Program-made: the position numbers and the translations under genes
The notes under the pieces: generated by a model
Seen by the model: only the letters and a program-made list of their open reading frames with translations
The model's database searches: none
What the model was told of the DNA's origin: nothing
Source of the DNA: Symbiodinium natans
Lineage: Eukaryota > Sar > Dinophyceae > Suessiales > Symbiodiniaceae
Length of the DNA stretch: 64,000 nucleotides
Assembly: GCA_905221605.1 (NCBI GenBank)
Contig: CAJNDS010002257.1
Location: forward strand, 957,922-1,021,921
Direction: 5' to 3'
Part shown: positions 54,096 to 63,331 of the stretch, in pieces
Layout of the letters: the number at the start of each line of letters is the position of its first letter
Numbering within the stretch: the first letter of the stretch is position 1

Positions 54096-54440
54096 AAAGC
54101 TCTAAGGACTCGGGCTTGAGTCTGAGCGGTTCGTGGCTAATTCGGGTTGAAGGCTTCTACGGCCTTCGGAGGTTGAGGGAAAAGGGTTTAGGGGTGTGAG
54201 CCGGGCTTCTAAGGGCGCTTAGGGTTTCAGAAGGAGGGGGGGGGTCTAAGAGCGGGGGGAATGGGGCTTTGGGGGTTCGAGGGTCAACGGGCTTAGGGGA
54301 TAGGAGCTCGCGTAGGGTTTATGCGCGTGACGTTTAGTGTTTCGCTCTCTCTGGTTCTTGCCTTTCCTGTGTTTCTTTCTCTTCCTTCCTGCTACGGGGG
54401 AGGTTCCACCTGTCGCCGCCCGTTTCGGCAGCGTTTAGGC
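54096..54440. other. G-rich spacer, no gene
   Basis: Scattered TTTAGGGG-like units, a G9 run at 54236-54244 and a pyrimidine tract at 54358-54400. Confidence 0.4.
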
Positions 54441-54450
54441 AGCACGGTCT

Positions 54451-54771
54451 TCACAGTTCTGAACCTCTTCGGGAAAATCTGAACAGAGGGCTCCTGTCCT
54501 CATAAAACCGCAGGCCAACCATGCCTCCGCATGATCTCGCAAGATCGTCATCTTGACCAACTAGGACTTGCCCTTTCTCCACTGGGTCGATGCCGAACAC
54601 GCGGATCTCGGGTTGAAAAGAATCGCAGACCCAGCTGCGACGCCGTTGAGTGCGCTGCGCACGATGATGACGCCATCTTGCGCATGCTGTGGGCTGCGCC
54701 CTCGATGCAGCAGGTGGAAGTATGCGAAAACCTGCTGCTCTCCGTTTTTGTTTGTTAGCTGCCGGCTTCAT
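54451..54771 (-). CDS. Hypothetical open frame, possible C-terminal exon
   Basis: 106 codons; the downstream part reads IRVFGIDPVEKGQVLVGQDD, then LARSCGGMVGLRFYEDRSPL, ending at a stop at 54451. It looks more protein-like than its plus-strand rival (54531-54758). No family recognised. Confidence 0.25.
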   Translation of the reverse strand: MKPAANKQKRRAAGFRILPPAASRAQPTACARWRHHRAQRTQRRRSWVCDSFQPEIRVFGIDPVEKGQVLVGQDDDLARSCGGMVGLRFYEDRSPLFRFSRRGSEL

Positions 54772-54779
54772 GACGTTTG

Positions 54780-55440
54780 TCTACCCATTCTGCCGGCCAA
54801 GGTGTTTTCTTTTTGCTTCTTCGTTTTTGTTGTGTGCGTGTGCCGCTTGCTCCATTTGCAAACACAATGACCCGCATAACTATCCGATGGCATGATGTCA
54901 CTTAAATAGCTTCGTCGGCCGATGCTTCCTGCCTTCGTGGCCCGACCTGCAAGAATGCCACCCTAATCGCGTTGTTGGCCGATGCTGCCTACGGACTTTG
55001 CGTGGCTAGTGTCAAAAGTCGGCAGTTTGCCCTTTGTTTTGCTCCAGAGCCCAATCGCCCGACTGTCCCAGCTTCATTGAAGTGCTTCAGCTGGCACAGG
55101 CACATCACAATCCCAGCGTCCGGGCTTTTGGAAGACGGACTTTGAAGCGTGGAACGCATCTTGCCTGTACATGGAGATTCAAGGGTTTGGGCCGGGTATA
55201 GGGTATTCAGGGGAACCCAGACCTGAGGTCCCTGGTCCAGGTTTAGTCACAGCCCCTAAGCTCGAACACCCAAACAGCAAACCACAAACCCCTAAGACCA
55301 CAAACGCCTAAAGTCCGTGAGACCATCAAAGGTTCAAAGCCCCTTCAACCTTACACCCAAAAGCCCCGAAGATTCTCCAAGCCCACACCCCTGAACAACT
55401 CCCCTCCAACCCTATCCCCTGCACCCCCTTAACCCCTCCG
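54780..55440. other. Spacer, no gene
   Basis: Contains a direct repeat TCG(T/G)CGGCCGATGCTTCCT-type at about 54913 and 54972, then C-rich DNA with isolated CCCTAAA-like words. Confidence 0.4.
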
Positions 55441-55469
55441 CTCTAAAGCCCTAAATACAAAACTCTAAA

Positions 55470-55828
55470 ACAGTAAAACCCTAAAACCCTAAAACCCGAA
55501 AACCTAAACCCCCTCAAACCCCAAACCCCCTAAACCCCTAAGCCCTAAAACCTAAACCCCCTAAAACAACCTCTAAAACCTTAAAACCCCTAAACCCCTA
55601 AAACTCTAAACCCTAAAACCCCAAAACAACCCCTAAAACCACCCAACGTGAAACATGAAGCCCTAAAACCCCTAAGACCCCTAAGACCCCTGAGACCCCT
55701 GAAACCCCTAAGACCCCTAAACCCTAAACCCTAAACCCTAAACCCTAAACCCTAAACCCTAAACCCTAAACCCTAAACCCTAAACCCTAAACCCTAAACC
55801 CTAAACCCTAAACCCTAAACCCTAAACC
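55470..55828 (-). repeat. Long C-rich array: degenerate then perfect CCCTAAA
   Basis: 55470-55720 holds irregular CCCCTAAAA, CCCCTAAG and CCCCTGAG units; 55722-55828 is about 15 perfect heptamers. Confidence 0.95.
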
Positions 55829-55869
55829 AACCTCCAAAGCCACCCAACATGAAACCCGCGTCCCGGGAG

Positions 55870-55914
55870 CTGCTCGGAGCGCGCTGCGTTCTCCGCAGCG
55901 GAGGCCCGGAGTGC
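55870..55914 (-). CDS. 45-bp coiled-coil module, ALRASAAENAARSEQ
   Basis: Acceptor CCGAG|GCA, 12 of 15 codons ending in G or C, Ala-rich helix; resembles ALRAQQREHREQLAE (45983). The end is CAG|CTCCCG, not a GT or GC donor. Telomeric units flank outward (CCCTAAA left, TTTAGGG right). Confidence 0.45.
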
Positions 55915-56344
55915 CTCGGAGATTGGCTTAGGGTTTAGGGTTTAGGGTTTGGGGTTTAGGGTTTATTAGGGTTTAGGGTTTGGGGTTTGGGGATTAGGGT
56001 TTGGGATGTGGGGTTTAGGGGGTTTGTATGGTGGGGGGGGGGGGGAGGGCTTTGGGGTGTTTCCGTGACATTGTCTTAAGGGCTTCTTAACCCGAAATCC
56101 TAGCATCAGCGAGTGCGCTGGGGACTGTCGGCCAGAAGCTCGCGAAAAGAACTCTTACGCGACGTCGAGGGCGTCGTGTGTGAGATGTCCTAAGGAGTGG
56201 TCACCCGGCCTTGAGATTTAGGGTTTAGGGCTTTTGTTTTTAGGGTTTGGGGTTTAGGGTTTAGGGTCTCGGTCCTCGGATCATCGTACGGATCCCTGCA
56301 AATTCGGCAAAAATTGGACAACTATCCAAACCAGCCATCCGGGG

Positions 56345-56495
56345 GGGGGGGGGGGCAGGTGGGTTCTCTATCTTTCTCTCTCTCTCTCTCTCTCTCTCTG
56401 GTTCCTTCTTTCTCTCTCTCTCTCGCTGATTCTTTCTTTCTTTTTTCTTTCTTTCTTTCTCTCTTTCTAACTCTCTCTCTCTCTGTTTATACACA
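56345..56495 (-). repeat. CT/TTTC microsatellite preceded by a G run
   Basis: G15 at 56341-56355, then TCTCTC and TTTCTTTC units. Complement of the GA blocks at 21305 and 35788. Confidence 0.95.
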
Positions 56496-56830
56496 GGACA
56501 CCCAGAGCCTAATTTCCTACCAAGAACCAGCTATCCTTCCCACGTTTTGTAGGCCAACACCACAACTCCCATGAGGGCTGTATAGGATAAAGGCCCCACA
56601 AGAAAGTAGGCCGTAAGAAGGCCTGAAGTGGGCTCAGGAAGCTGAAAAGGCAGGGTGTAGCCTGACTTGGAGGTGCTTACTCGCAGGGTTGAGGGTTTAG
56701 GACGATCAGATAAGCCCTAATCTAAACCCTCGACGCGAAATACTAATCCCAGCATGACAGGGCTGTGGGCCGAGGGCTAAACCCTAAACCCTAAACCCTA
56801 AACCCTAAACCCTAAACCCTTCGAGTAAGC

Positions 56831-56875
56831 CTCCATCTTCGAGCTGTGCTCAGAGCTCCGCTGCTCCACGAGCTC
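56831..56875 (-). CDS. 45-bp coiled-coil module, ELVEQRSSEHSSKME
   Basis: Acceptor TCGGAG|GAG, donor ATGGAG|GCTTAC (GC type), exactly 15 codons in phase 0, 14 ending in G or C. Closest relatives: ELVELRAGELKVTRQ (48885) and GREQLEQRASELKDL (58295). CCCTAAA array at left (56777-56820), TTTAGGG at right (56907). Confidence 0.55.
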
Positions 56876-56906
56876 CTCCGAAAGATATGCCATAAGCCCT
56901 TAGGCA

Positions 56907-57064
56907 GGGTTTAGGGTTTAGGGTTTAGGGTTTAGGGTTTAGGGTTTAGGGTTTAGGGTCTAGGGTTTAGGGTTTAGGGTTTAGGGTTTAGGGTTTAGGG
57001 TTTACGGTTTAGGGTTTAGGGTTTAGGGTTTAGGGTTTAGGGTTTAGGGTTTAGGGTTTAGGGA
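56907..57064 (+). repeat. TTTAGGG array, about 22 copies
   Basis: The longest heptamer array here; one TCTAGGG and one TTTACGG variant. Confidence 0.97.
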
Positions 57065-57099
57065 CCCTAAATCGCCCCCAAAGCCCGATCAACCCACAA

Positions 57100-58195
57100 C
57101 CATATTCTAAAGAATTCGGTCTTCGGGGGTTTAGGGCTTAGGGCGGGTATAAAACGTGCTACTACTACAGGACAGCTAAAATGGCGTTCATGAACACCCG
57201 CATCACCGGCTTAGGATTGAGGGCTCTCGGGTTCGGGGTTGAGCATAACTAGGATGTAGGTGCTAGCGTTTTAGGGTTTAGGGTTTAGGATTTTAGGGTT
57301 TAGGGCTTAGGGATAATTAGGTTTAACACAGCACCCAGTGTTCCAACGACTCTGCAAAACCCCTACAGCCCTAAAATCCTGAACTCGTGCATCCTAAGCT
57401 CCACCCCATACTCCAAACCCCAACACCCTTAACCCTGCTATGACCCTAGACCCCAAAGCCCAAACCTCAAAACCCAAACCTAAACACCTAAATCTTACAC
57501 CCTACTTCTCCAAAGCCACTAAACCAGATCACCCAATACCCTAAACACATTACCACCTACAACGGCCCAACCAAAAGCCCACCTCTAAACATTTCAAAGC
57601 CTTACTAACACCCCAAGCCCCTCCCAGATCTTCCAGGAATAGCTACAGTGAGAAATTTCGCTGTATGGCTTTTGCAAAAAAAACACTTCACCAAGCTATT
57701 TGAGAAGGTCTATCCCTAAACCTCTACACACGACAAACGCCAAAACCCCGAAAACACAGTGACCCCACATCGAAAGCCCTCATAACGCAAGCCGCCCTAA
57801 ACAAACCCAACCCCTCCAACCCTAGAAAGCCTTAAAACAAAACAAACTCAACCCTAAAAGCCGCACAGCCTAAAAGCGAACACCCTACAGACCCCAGAGC
57901 TCTGCCCCAAACCTAAACTTGAACCAGTGCTAGCGCTATAATCTGTCCTTCCATGATGACGGACTCTGTAGGTGGAGCTGAACTGCTTCACGCTTTGTCT
58001 ACAATCTGCAACGCCACACCCCAAACCCAAAAACATCCCAACCCCCCCCCCCCCCCCCCCCCCCCCCCGAAGCCCAAAATCACCCTAAACCCCCTAGAGT
58101 CCTAAACCCCAAACCTCCCTAAGCCTCAACTACAACCCCAGCCCCTGTTTTTTGCGGTTTAGGGTCTATAGGGTTTCAGGTTTAAACCCGGACCC
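57100..58195. other. Spacer with scattered telomere-like words, no gene
   Basis: C-rich DNA with isolated CCCTAAA-like units; a C30 run at 58039-58068; no island of the 45-bp type found. Confidence 0.4.
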
Positions 58196-58212
58196 TGGAC
58201 CCTGGACCCTAA

Positions 58213-58294
58213 TCAAACCGTAAACCCTAAACCCTAAACCCTAAACCCCAAACCCCAAACCCCAAACCCCAAACCCTAAACCCTAAACCCTAAG
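58213..58294 (-). repeat. CCCTAAA and CCCCAAA array
   Basis: About 11 units; four consecutive CCCCAAA variants in the middle. Abuts module 58295-58339. Confidence 0.95.
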
Positions 58295-58339
58295 AAGGTC
58301 CTTCAGCTCGCTGGCGCGCTGCTCCAGCTGCTCTCGGCC
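58295..58339 (-). CDS. 45-bp coiled-coil module, GREQLEQRASELKDL
   Basis: Acceptor CGCAG|GGC, 13 of 15 codons ending in G or C, classical heptad. A GA-type donor (CTGAAG|GACC) six bases before the end is possible, since dinoflagellates are reported to use GA as well. The sequence passes directly into CTTAGGG units. Confidence 0.5.
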
Positions 58340-58566
58340 CTGCGTCGTCGCCTTCCAACCACAGGCGTCGATTCTTTATGGAGGCGGTTCGGGTTTAGGG
58401 TTTGGGGTTTGGGGATTGGGGTTTTCGAGTTTAGGGGTTAGGGTTTGGGGTTTGGGGATTGGGGTTTTCGAGTTTAGGGTTTAGGGCTTGGGGTTTAAGG
58501 TCTGGGGATTAGGGTTTGGGTTTTTTTAGGGGGGCTTTTGACAGAACTTAGGTTTGTCACTGTACG

Positions 58567-58668
58567 GGTTTAGGGTTTAGGGTTTAGGGTTTAGGGTTTA
58601 GGGTTTAGGGGTTTAGGGGTTTAGGAAGTTTAGGGGTTTAGGGGTTTAGGAAGTTTAGGGTTTAGAGC
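58567..58668 (+). repeat. TTTAGGG / TTTAGGGG array
   Basis: Six perfect heptamers followed by 8-mers and TTTAGGAAG variants. Confidence 0.95.
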
Positions 58669-58849
58669 TTGGGGATCCAAGGTGGTTTCTCTGGGGGGCT
58701 TGGGAACTGTGAACGAGGGTTCAAGGATTTGGGCCCTGCGAGGTTGGTGTGGGGACTCTGTAGCGCCCGTTAAACCGAATCCCTGAAGGGCACAAAGAAG
58801 CTGCAAAAGTTCAGGGTTCAAGGTTTTGGGATGAGGGAGAGAGAAACCA

Positions 58850-58853
58850 CCAA

Positions 58854-58890
<37 letters not shown>

Positions 58891-58910
58891 GAGAGAGCGG
58901 GAAAGGAAGG
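58850..58910 (+). repeat. GA microsatellite
   Basis: (GA)n with few G insertions. Confidence 0.95.
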
Positions 58911-58961
58911 GAGCAAATCAAGGGAACCCTGAACCCTTAACCCTACCTTCTAAACTCTTAG

Positions 58962-59121
58962 GGTAGGTACAAAGTACTTTCCATGCTCCCTTTCTATGGG
59001 CCCTGAACTGGGTAGCCCTTAAATACCGCTCATAGACCCTATAAAGCCCAAGGCCCATACTTCAGAGCCCCTTTAAAGAAGGTAAGGGACCATACTAAGG
59101 GACCATGTATCTACCCTCAGA
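58962..59121. repeat. Possible foldback element, AGGGTAG(G/A)TACA ends
   Basis: AGGGTAGGTACAAAG at the left and CCATGTATCTACCCT at the right are inverted with mismatches; AGGGACCATACTAAGGGACC inside recalls the CAAGGAGGGACC family. It directly precedes an array. Confidence 0.5.
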
Positions 59122-59126
59122 TGAAG

Positions 59127-59210
59127 CCTAAACCCTAAACCCTAAACCCTAAACCCTAAACCCTAAACCCTAAACCCTAAACCCTAAACCCTAAACCCTA
59201 AACCCTAAGA
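59127..59210 (-). repeat. CCCTAAA array, 11 copies
   Basis: Perfect heptamers. Confidence 0.97.
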
Positions 59211-59340
59211 AGCCAACCCTAAATTATTCTACTTCGAACATCCCCACCTTGCTCCTCGATAAAAGGAAAGAGCGGAAACAAGATGTTCAAACAAAGACAC
59301 ATTGATTCAAATACGCTTTCTTAGCTTTTCCTTGCAATTG

Positions 59341-59460
59341 GGGTTGGGCACTCCAGGAGTCTCTGGTCCAGGGAGTCTCTGATTTGGGCACTCCAGGAGT
59401 TTGTGGGGTTGGGCACTCCAGGGAGTCTCTGGGGTTGGGGAGTCTCTGGGAGTCACCCCA
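59341..59460 (+). repeat. GGGCACTCCAGG minisatellite
   Basis: GGGCACTCCAGG at 59346, 59386 and 59411, each followed by (G)AGTCTCTGG-type words. Shares its core with the array at 14350-14715, 45 kb away. Confidence 0.75.
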
Positions 59461-59870
59461 CACCGAAGCTATACTCCCCTTAGAACCTTAATAAAAATAA
59501 TATGCTTAATATCCTCTTTGGTTTTATATGAATAAGAATAAAAAATAATTCCCGAGGGGGATATAGGAAGGTGGGGAACCCGGGTTGGCAGCTCTCATGC
59601 TCCATGCTGAAAAAACCATAGCCGTACCAACTTGTAGAGTTTTGCGTGGCAGGTATGGACCTTTCGGCATTGGGTCTAGGGTTTGGGCTTGGAAGTTTAG
59701 GGTTTGGGGTTTGGGGTTTGGGGTTTGGGGCTGGAGGTTTAGGGTTTGGGGTTTAGCGTTTGGGGTTTAGGGTTTCGAGTTTGGGGGGTTTGGGGTTTAG
59801 GGTTTGGGGGTTTAGGGTTTAGGGTCCAGGGTTTCGTGTTTAGGGTCCCCCTAGCCAGTAAGCGGGCAAC

Positions 59871-59915
59871 CTTGTCGGCCACCTCGCGCATGAAGGACTT
59901 GACCTCGGCAAGGCC
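59871..59915 (-). CDS. 45-bp module, GLAEVKSFMREVADK
   Basis: Third GL-type paralogue; 9 of 15 residues match 42259. 14 of 15 codons end in G or C. Donor GACAAG|GTTGCC is canonical. Start one base off CGAGAG|GCC. TTTAGGG-type units lie on both sides. Confidence 0.55.
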
Positions 59916-59999
59916 TCTCGGCGGCGGGGTTGGGGATTCAGGGTTTAGGGTTTAGGGTTTAGGGTTTAGCAAGCATATCCTAGGAATAGAAGGGTACCC

Positions 60000-60295
60000 T
60001 TTTTGGCTTGAAGGGGCTGATAAATAAGGGGCGACTCTCTGGGTGCTAGTTTCTGTTTCTTTTACGTCCGCCATGCTTGTTGAAGGTTCCTATTTGGATT
60101 TAGGCGTAGGATTGAGGAGGGGGTCGAAATTGGTGTCCCTCTGGGGGAGTGGTGCAACTTTTTTTCGTAATTTGGCGCCGTGAATGCGTTTGTCCTGCGG
60201 CCGTGACCATCCTAGCCTCACACGCCGCTGCCTCCGACACCAGGATGCTAGAAATCGATGCAGCGCTGGACGGCCGCTTGTCGCAACTCCCTAAA
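60000..60295. other. Spacer with a broken module
   Basis: At 60250-60292 the minus strand reads ELRQAAVQRCIDF after AGG and then meets a stop, so a module may be disrupted here. A plus frame (RMLEIDAALDGRLSQL) is also open. Confidence 0.25.
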
Positions 60296-60445
60296 CCCTG
60301 AGCCCTGAACCCTAAACCCTAAACCCTAGACCCTAAACCCAAGCTTCAAGATGGGGTGAAACGTTCTGCGCTTGAAGGATGCCAGCCAGCAACCCCCAAA
60401 TTGGCGGAGCCAACGAGCTTTGGGACTCGTCGGACCAGCTACTCT

Positions 60446-60990
60446 CACTATCATGCACGAACGTCCTTGGCAAAGGCATACCGACAATCAGAAGTAGTTG
60501 AAACCCATGCAGTGTCTTAGGGTCAGCGAGGGTTCATGCCCAATGCCAATGCATGAGTCAAAAACAAAATCGAAAATGCCACTCGCCACTCACTATCATA
60601 TGCGAACGTCCTTGGCAGAGGCATACCAACAATCAGAAGAACTCGACCACACATGCACTGTCCTAGGGTGACCGAGGGTTCATAAACAATGCCAATGCAT
60701 GGGTCAAGGACAAAATTGAAACTGCGCCTCACTGTCAGGCGCGAAGATCCTGGGCTGCGGCATACCAACTATCAGAACTATCAGGAGGATTCGAAGCACA
60801 TCATCGAGGGTTCATACCCCATGCCAATGCATGGGTGAAGGACAAAATTGAAACTGCCATCACTATCATGTTCGAACGTCCTTGGCAGAGGCATACCAAC
60901 AATCAGAAGAAATCGAAGCATATGCAGTCTTAGGGTAAGCGAGGGTTCACAGCCACCAATGCCAGTGCATGGGCCAAGGACAAAATTGAA
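60446..60990. repeat. Four tandem units of about 130-143 bp beside the ankyrin gene
   Basis: CACTATCATG..CGAACGTCCTTGGC recurs near 60448, 60591, 60729 (diverged) and 60859, followed each time by GGCATACCAACAATCAGAA, GAGGGTTCAT and AATGCCAATGCATGGG. On the minus strand units read LLIVGMPLPRTF and SFNFVLDPCIGIGYEPS, but the unit lengths break the frame, so it is better seen as a non-coding tandem repeat in the 3' flank of the ankyrin gene. Confidence 0.8.
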
Positions 60991-61213
60991 ACTGCCACTC
61001 GAGGCTCTAGAAGGACAGGCAGAATGCCACCTTCCACTCACATGGATTAGCACCAGCAAGCACGAGGCTTCTCAACAACAAGCCTATCTGCACTCTTGGG
61101 GATCAGTGCTTTTTGCAGGTGCCCACACCCACGAACAGCATGCCGATGCTGACCGTGGGGTGTTGTGTGCTCGTACTTTGCCTCCGGCCTCGGGCACGCG
61201 CTGACTACTCAGA

Positions 61214-61792
61214 CTACTCGAGGTGAGTGATCTCGGCCACATTGCCGTCGTGGTCCCGCAAGTTCCTGTCAGCACCAGCTTCCAGCAGCAAATGCACGAT
61301 CTCAGCGTGGGCGTTGCCAGCGGCGTGCATTAGAGCGGTTTTGCCGTCGAAGTCCTGCAAGTTGATTTTGACACCTGCTTCCAGCAGCAAACGGACCATC
61401 TCAATGTGGCCCCGGGCACACGCGTGCATGAGAGCCGTCTTTTCGCTGGTAGCACCGTCCTGCCAGTTCTTGTCGGCCCCTCCGTCAAGCAGAGCGCGGG
61501 CCACTTCAACATGGCCTTTCTTGGCGGCGTACATCACGAACTCTTCTGTAGCACGGCGTTCCAGGTCTGGCCTGCCCAATGTGGGGTGCACCACTAGCTG
61601 CCACTCACTCGTTTTCAGAGGCATGCCAGGAAGCTCCTCGAAGCCGCTCTCAGACTCAAAAAGCCGTTGAAAGCACATTGGGTAGTGATACCGAGTGCGC
61701 AAGTGGCTCTTTACGTCCACCACATCCCAGAAAGTCTCCTTGGGCTCGGCCGCAAGCTCTTCCCCGGAAATTCGGCTCCACACCCGCAGCAT
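61214..61792 (-). CDS. Ankyrin-repeat protein, intronless, 192 residues
   Basis: A complete frame from ATG (61792) to TAG, preceded by an in-frame TGA 27 bases upstream of the ATG. Residues 1-70, MLRVWSRISGEELAAEPKET onward to EWQLVV, resemble the ubiquitin-like N-terminal region often found in dinoflagellate ankyrin proteins. Ankyrin repeats follow: residues 80-112 (FVMYAAKKGHVEVARALLDG), 113-148 (TALMHACARGHIEMVRLLLE), 149-181 (TALMHAAGNAHAEIVHLLLE) and a partial fourth. TALMHA and LLLEAGA consensus positions are intact. The fold binds partner proteins; no enzymatic domain is present, so it probably works as an adaptor. It lies on the same strand as the 45-bp modules and lacks introns, unlike them, which suggests retroposition or an independent gene inserted in the region. 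Confidence 0.85.
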   Translation of the reverse strand: MLRVWSRISGEELAAEPKETFWDVVDVKSHLRTRYHYPMCFQRLFESESGFEELPGMPLKTSEWQLVVHPTLGRPDLERRATEEFVMYAAKKGHVEVARALLDGGADKNWQDGATSEKTALMHACARGHIEMVRLLLEAGVKINLQDFDGKTALMHAAGNAHAEIVHLLLEAGADRNLRDHDGNVAEITHLE

Positions 61793-61937
61793 GGCACTGG
61801 CATCTACTGAAGATTGCTCAATATAGCCTGGGCCCTGCTAGCTCGGCCAAATCCCAGCGGACCAGGAGTTGCACCACCCTTGAGCGTTGCCTTCCTGTGT
61901 TAGAGTAGGGCTTGAGGTGGATCACGAAACTTTAGAC

Positions 61938-62022
61938 CCTTAAAACCCTAAACCCTAAACCCTAAACCCTAAACCCTAAACCCTAAACCCTAAACCCTAA
62001 ACCCTAAACCCTAAACCCTAAG
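61938..62022 (-). repeat. CCCTAAA array, 12 copies
   Basis: Perfect heptamers; the last unit touches module 62023-62067. Confidence 0.97.
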
Positions 62023-62067
62023 CTGCAGTACCCTCCCAAAACCCCCCCACAAGCGCATCCCGAAGCT
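62023..62067 (-). CDS. 45-bp module, SFGMRLWGGFGRVLQ
   Basis: Between TAGAG| and CAG|CTTAGGG: exactly 15 codons, 12 ending in G or C, but Gly-rich and includes G runs, so less helical than others. The array starts one base after the module end. TTTAGGG units lie to the right (62140). Confidence 0.3.
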
Positions 62068-62359
62068 CTCTAGCGTGGACGTGGCGCTCCCCCCGCCTTC
62101 ATGGCCTTGCGATGTCTGGGTAGCCACCTTTCAAGGAGGGGTTTAGGGTTTAGGGTTTAGGGTTTAGGGTTTCGGGTTTAGGGTTTAGGGTTTATTTGGG
62201 GCATCAGGGTTTTCAGGAGACTGCGGGCTTCTAGGTTTCGAATGTCGAAGGCTGCCGGCTTTGAGGGTGGGAGCTGCAGGCAGCAGACTTAGCCCTAAAC
62301 CCTAAACCCTAAACCCTAAACCCTAAACCCTAAACCCTAAACCCTAAACCCTACAACCC

Positions 62360-62466
62360 AAACCCTAGGGCAGCAAGTGGCGCCAAGGGCAGCTGTGGTG
62401 GCGGCCTGTGCTACGGGTCGCTCGCCATGGTGGGCATTGTTCAGGATCTTGTGGAGCCAGTTCTCT
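62360..62466. other. Open island between CCCTAAA arrays, strand unresolved
   Basis: Minus frames read NWLHKILNNAHHGER or ELAPQDPEQCPPWRA; a plus frame is also open (SKWRQGQLWWRPVLRVA). No 45-bp module can be fixed. Confidence 0.25.
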
Positions 62467-62571
62467 CCCTAAACCCTAAACCCTAAACCCCAAATCCTAA
62501 ACCCTAAACCCTAAACCCCAAACCCTAAACCCTAAACTCCCCATGGACCGGCGAGCGACAAACGGCGCAAG

Positions 62572-62616
62572 CTCCTTAGCGCAGACGTCCGACCGGCCCT
62601 CGGTGTGCACCCCATC
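62572..62616 (-). CDS. 45-bp module, DGVHTEGRSDVCAKE
   Basis: Acceptor CTGAG|GAT, 15 codons ending GAG, 13 ending in G or C. The frame continues LAPFVARRSMG. CCCTAAA units on the left (62466), TTTAGGG on the right (62664). Confidence 0.4.
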
Positions 62617-62754
62617 CTCAGGAAACCTGGCTGCCGTCCCTGAGGCATTGCTCAGGCCCTTTTCAGGGTTTAGGGTTTAGGGTTGAGGGTTGAGGGTTGA
62701 GGGTTTAGGGTTTAGGGTTCAGGGTTTAGGGTTTAGGGCCTGCTGAGGCCTCTT

Positions 62755-62799
62755 CTTCACTCCAACAAGGGCTTCCATGTTCTCCGCATGTCGCAAGAG
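62755..62799 (-). CDS. 45-bp module, LLRHAENMEALVGVK
   Basis: After ACAGG, 15 codons ending AAG. Only 9 of 15 codons end in G or C. Similar in outline to LLQDSCQRLDVRVEK (63332). TTTAGGG arrays lie on both sides. Confidence 0.4.
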
Positions 62800-62821
62800 C
62801 CTGTACACTGCCCTGTGTCAT

Positions 62822-62937
62822 TTAGGGTTTAGGGTTTAGGGTTTAGGGTTTAGGGTTTAGGGTTTAGGGTTTAGGGTTTAGGGTTTAGGGTTTAGGGTTT
62901 AGGGTTTAGGGTTTAGGGTTTAGGGTTTAGGGTGGGT
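62822..62937 (+). repeat. TTTAGGG array, 16 copies
   Basis: Perfect heptamers, 113-116 bp, ending in a GGTTTAGG variant. Confidence 0.97.
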
Positions 62938-62949
62938 TTAGGTTGCGGT

Positions 62950-63265
62950 TCAGAGTGGGTTTAGGTTTCAGGGTATAAGGTTCAGGGTTTTTGTCAACCA
63001 CTGAGCACTACTTGCCTAAACTGAGACTCCACTCAGCCTACTTCGTGCCCCCCCAATGAAACGACAGCAAACTCAACTCATCAAATAACCACCATGTGCC
63101 CACTTGTGTCCGACGCTTGACCAACAAACTTCCTCCCCACCCCCCACCGCCGAGAGAAAACCCTCTGGTGCTGCACACACCCCAAAACCCTCAACAAAAA
63201 CACCAAACCTCAAAACCCCAAAGCCCCAAACCACCCAAAAAACACATGAAAAAGAACAAGAAACA
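62950..63265. other. C/A-rich spacer, no gene
   Basis: CCCCAAA- and CCAAAC-like words, short frames, no module. Confidence 0.4.
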
Positions 63266-63331
63266 AAAGCCCTAAACCCTAAACCCTAAACCCTAAACCC
63301 CCAAACCCCACAGGGTGTTTGGGGCCGAGGC

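Noticed and set aside
57854-58036. 60-codon minus frame near 57.9 kb as a module
   Set aside because: No AG-bounded 45-bp unit, no GC3 bias, and it borders a C30 run.
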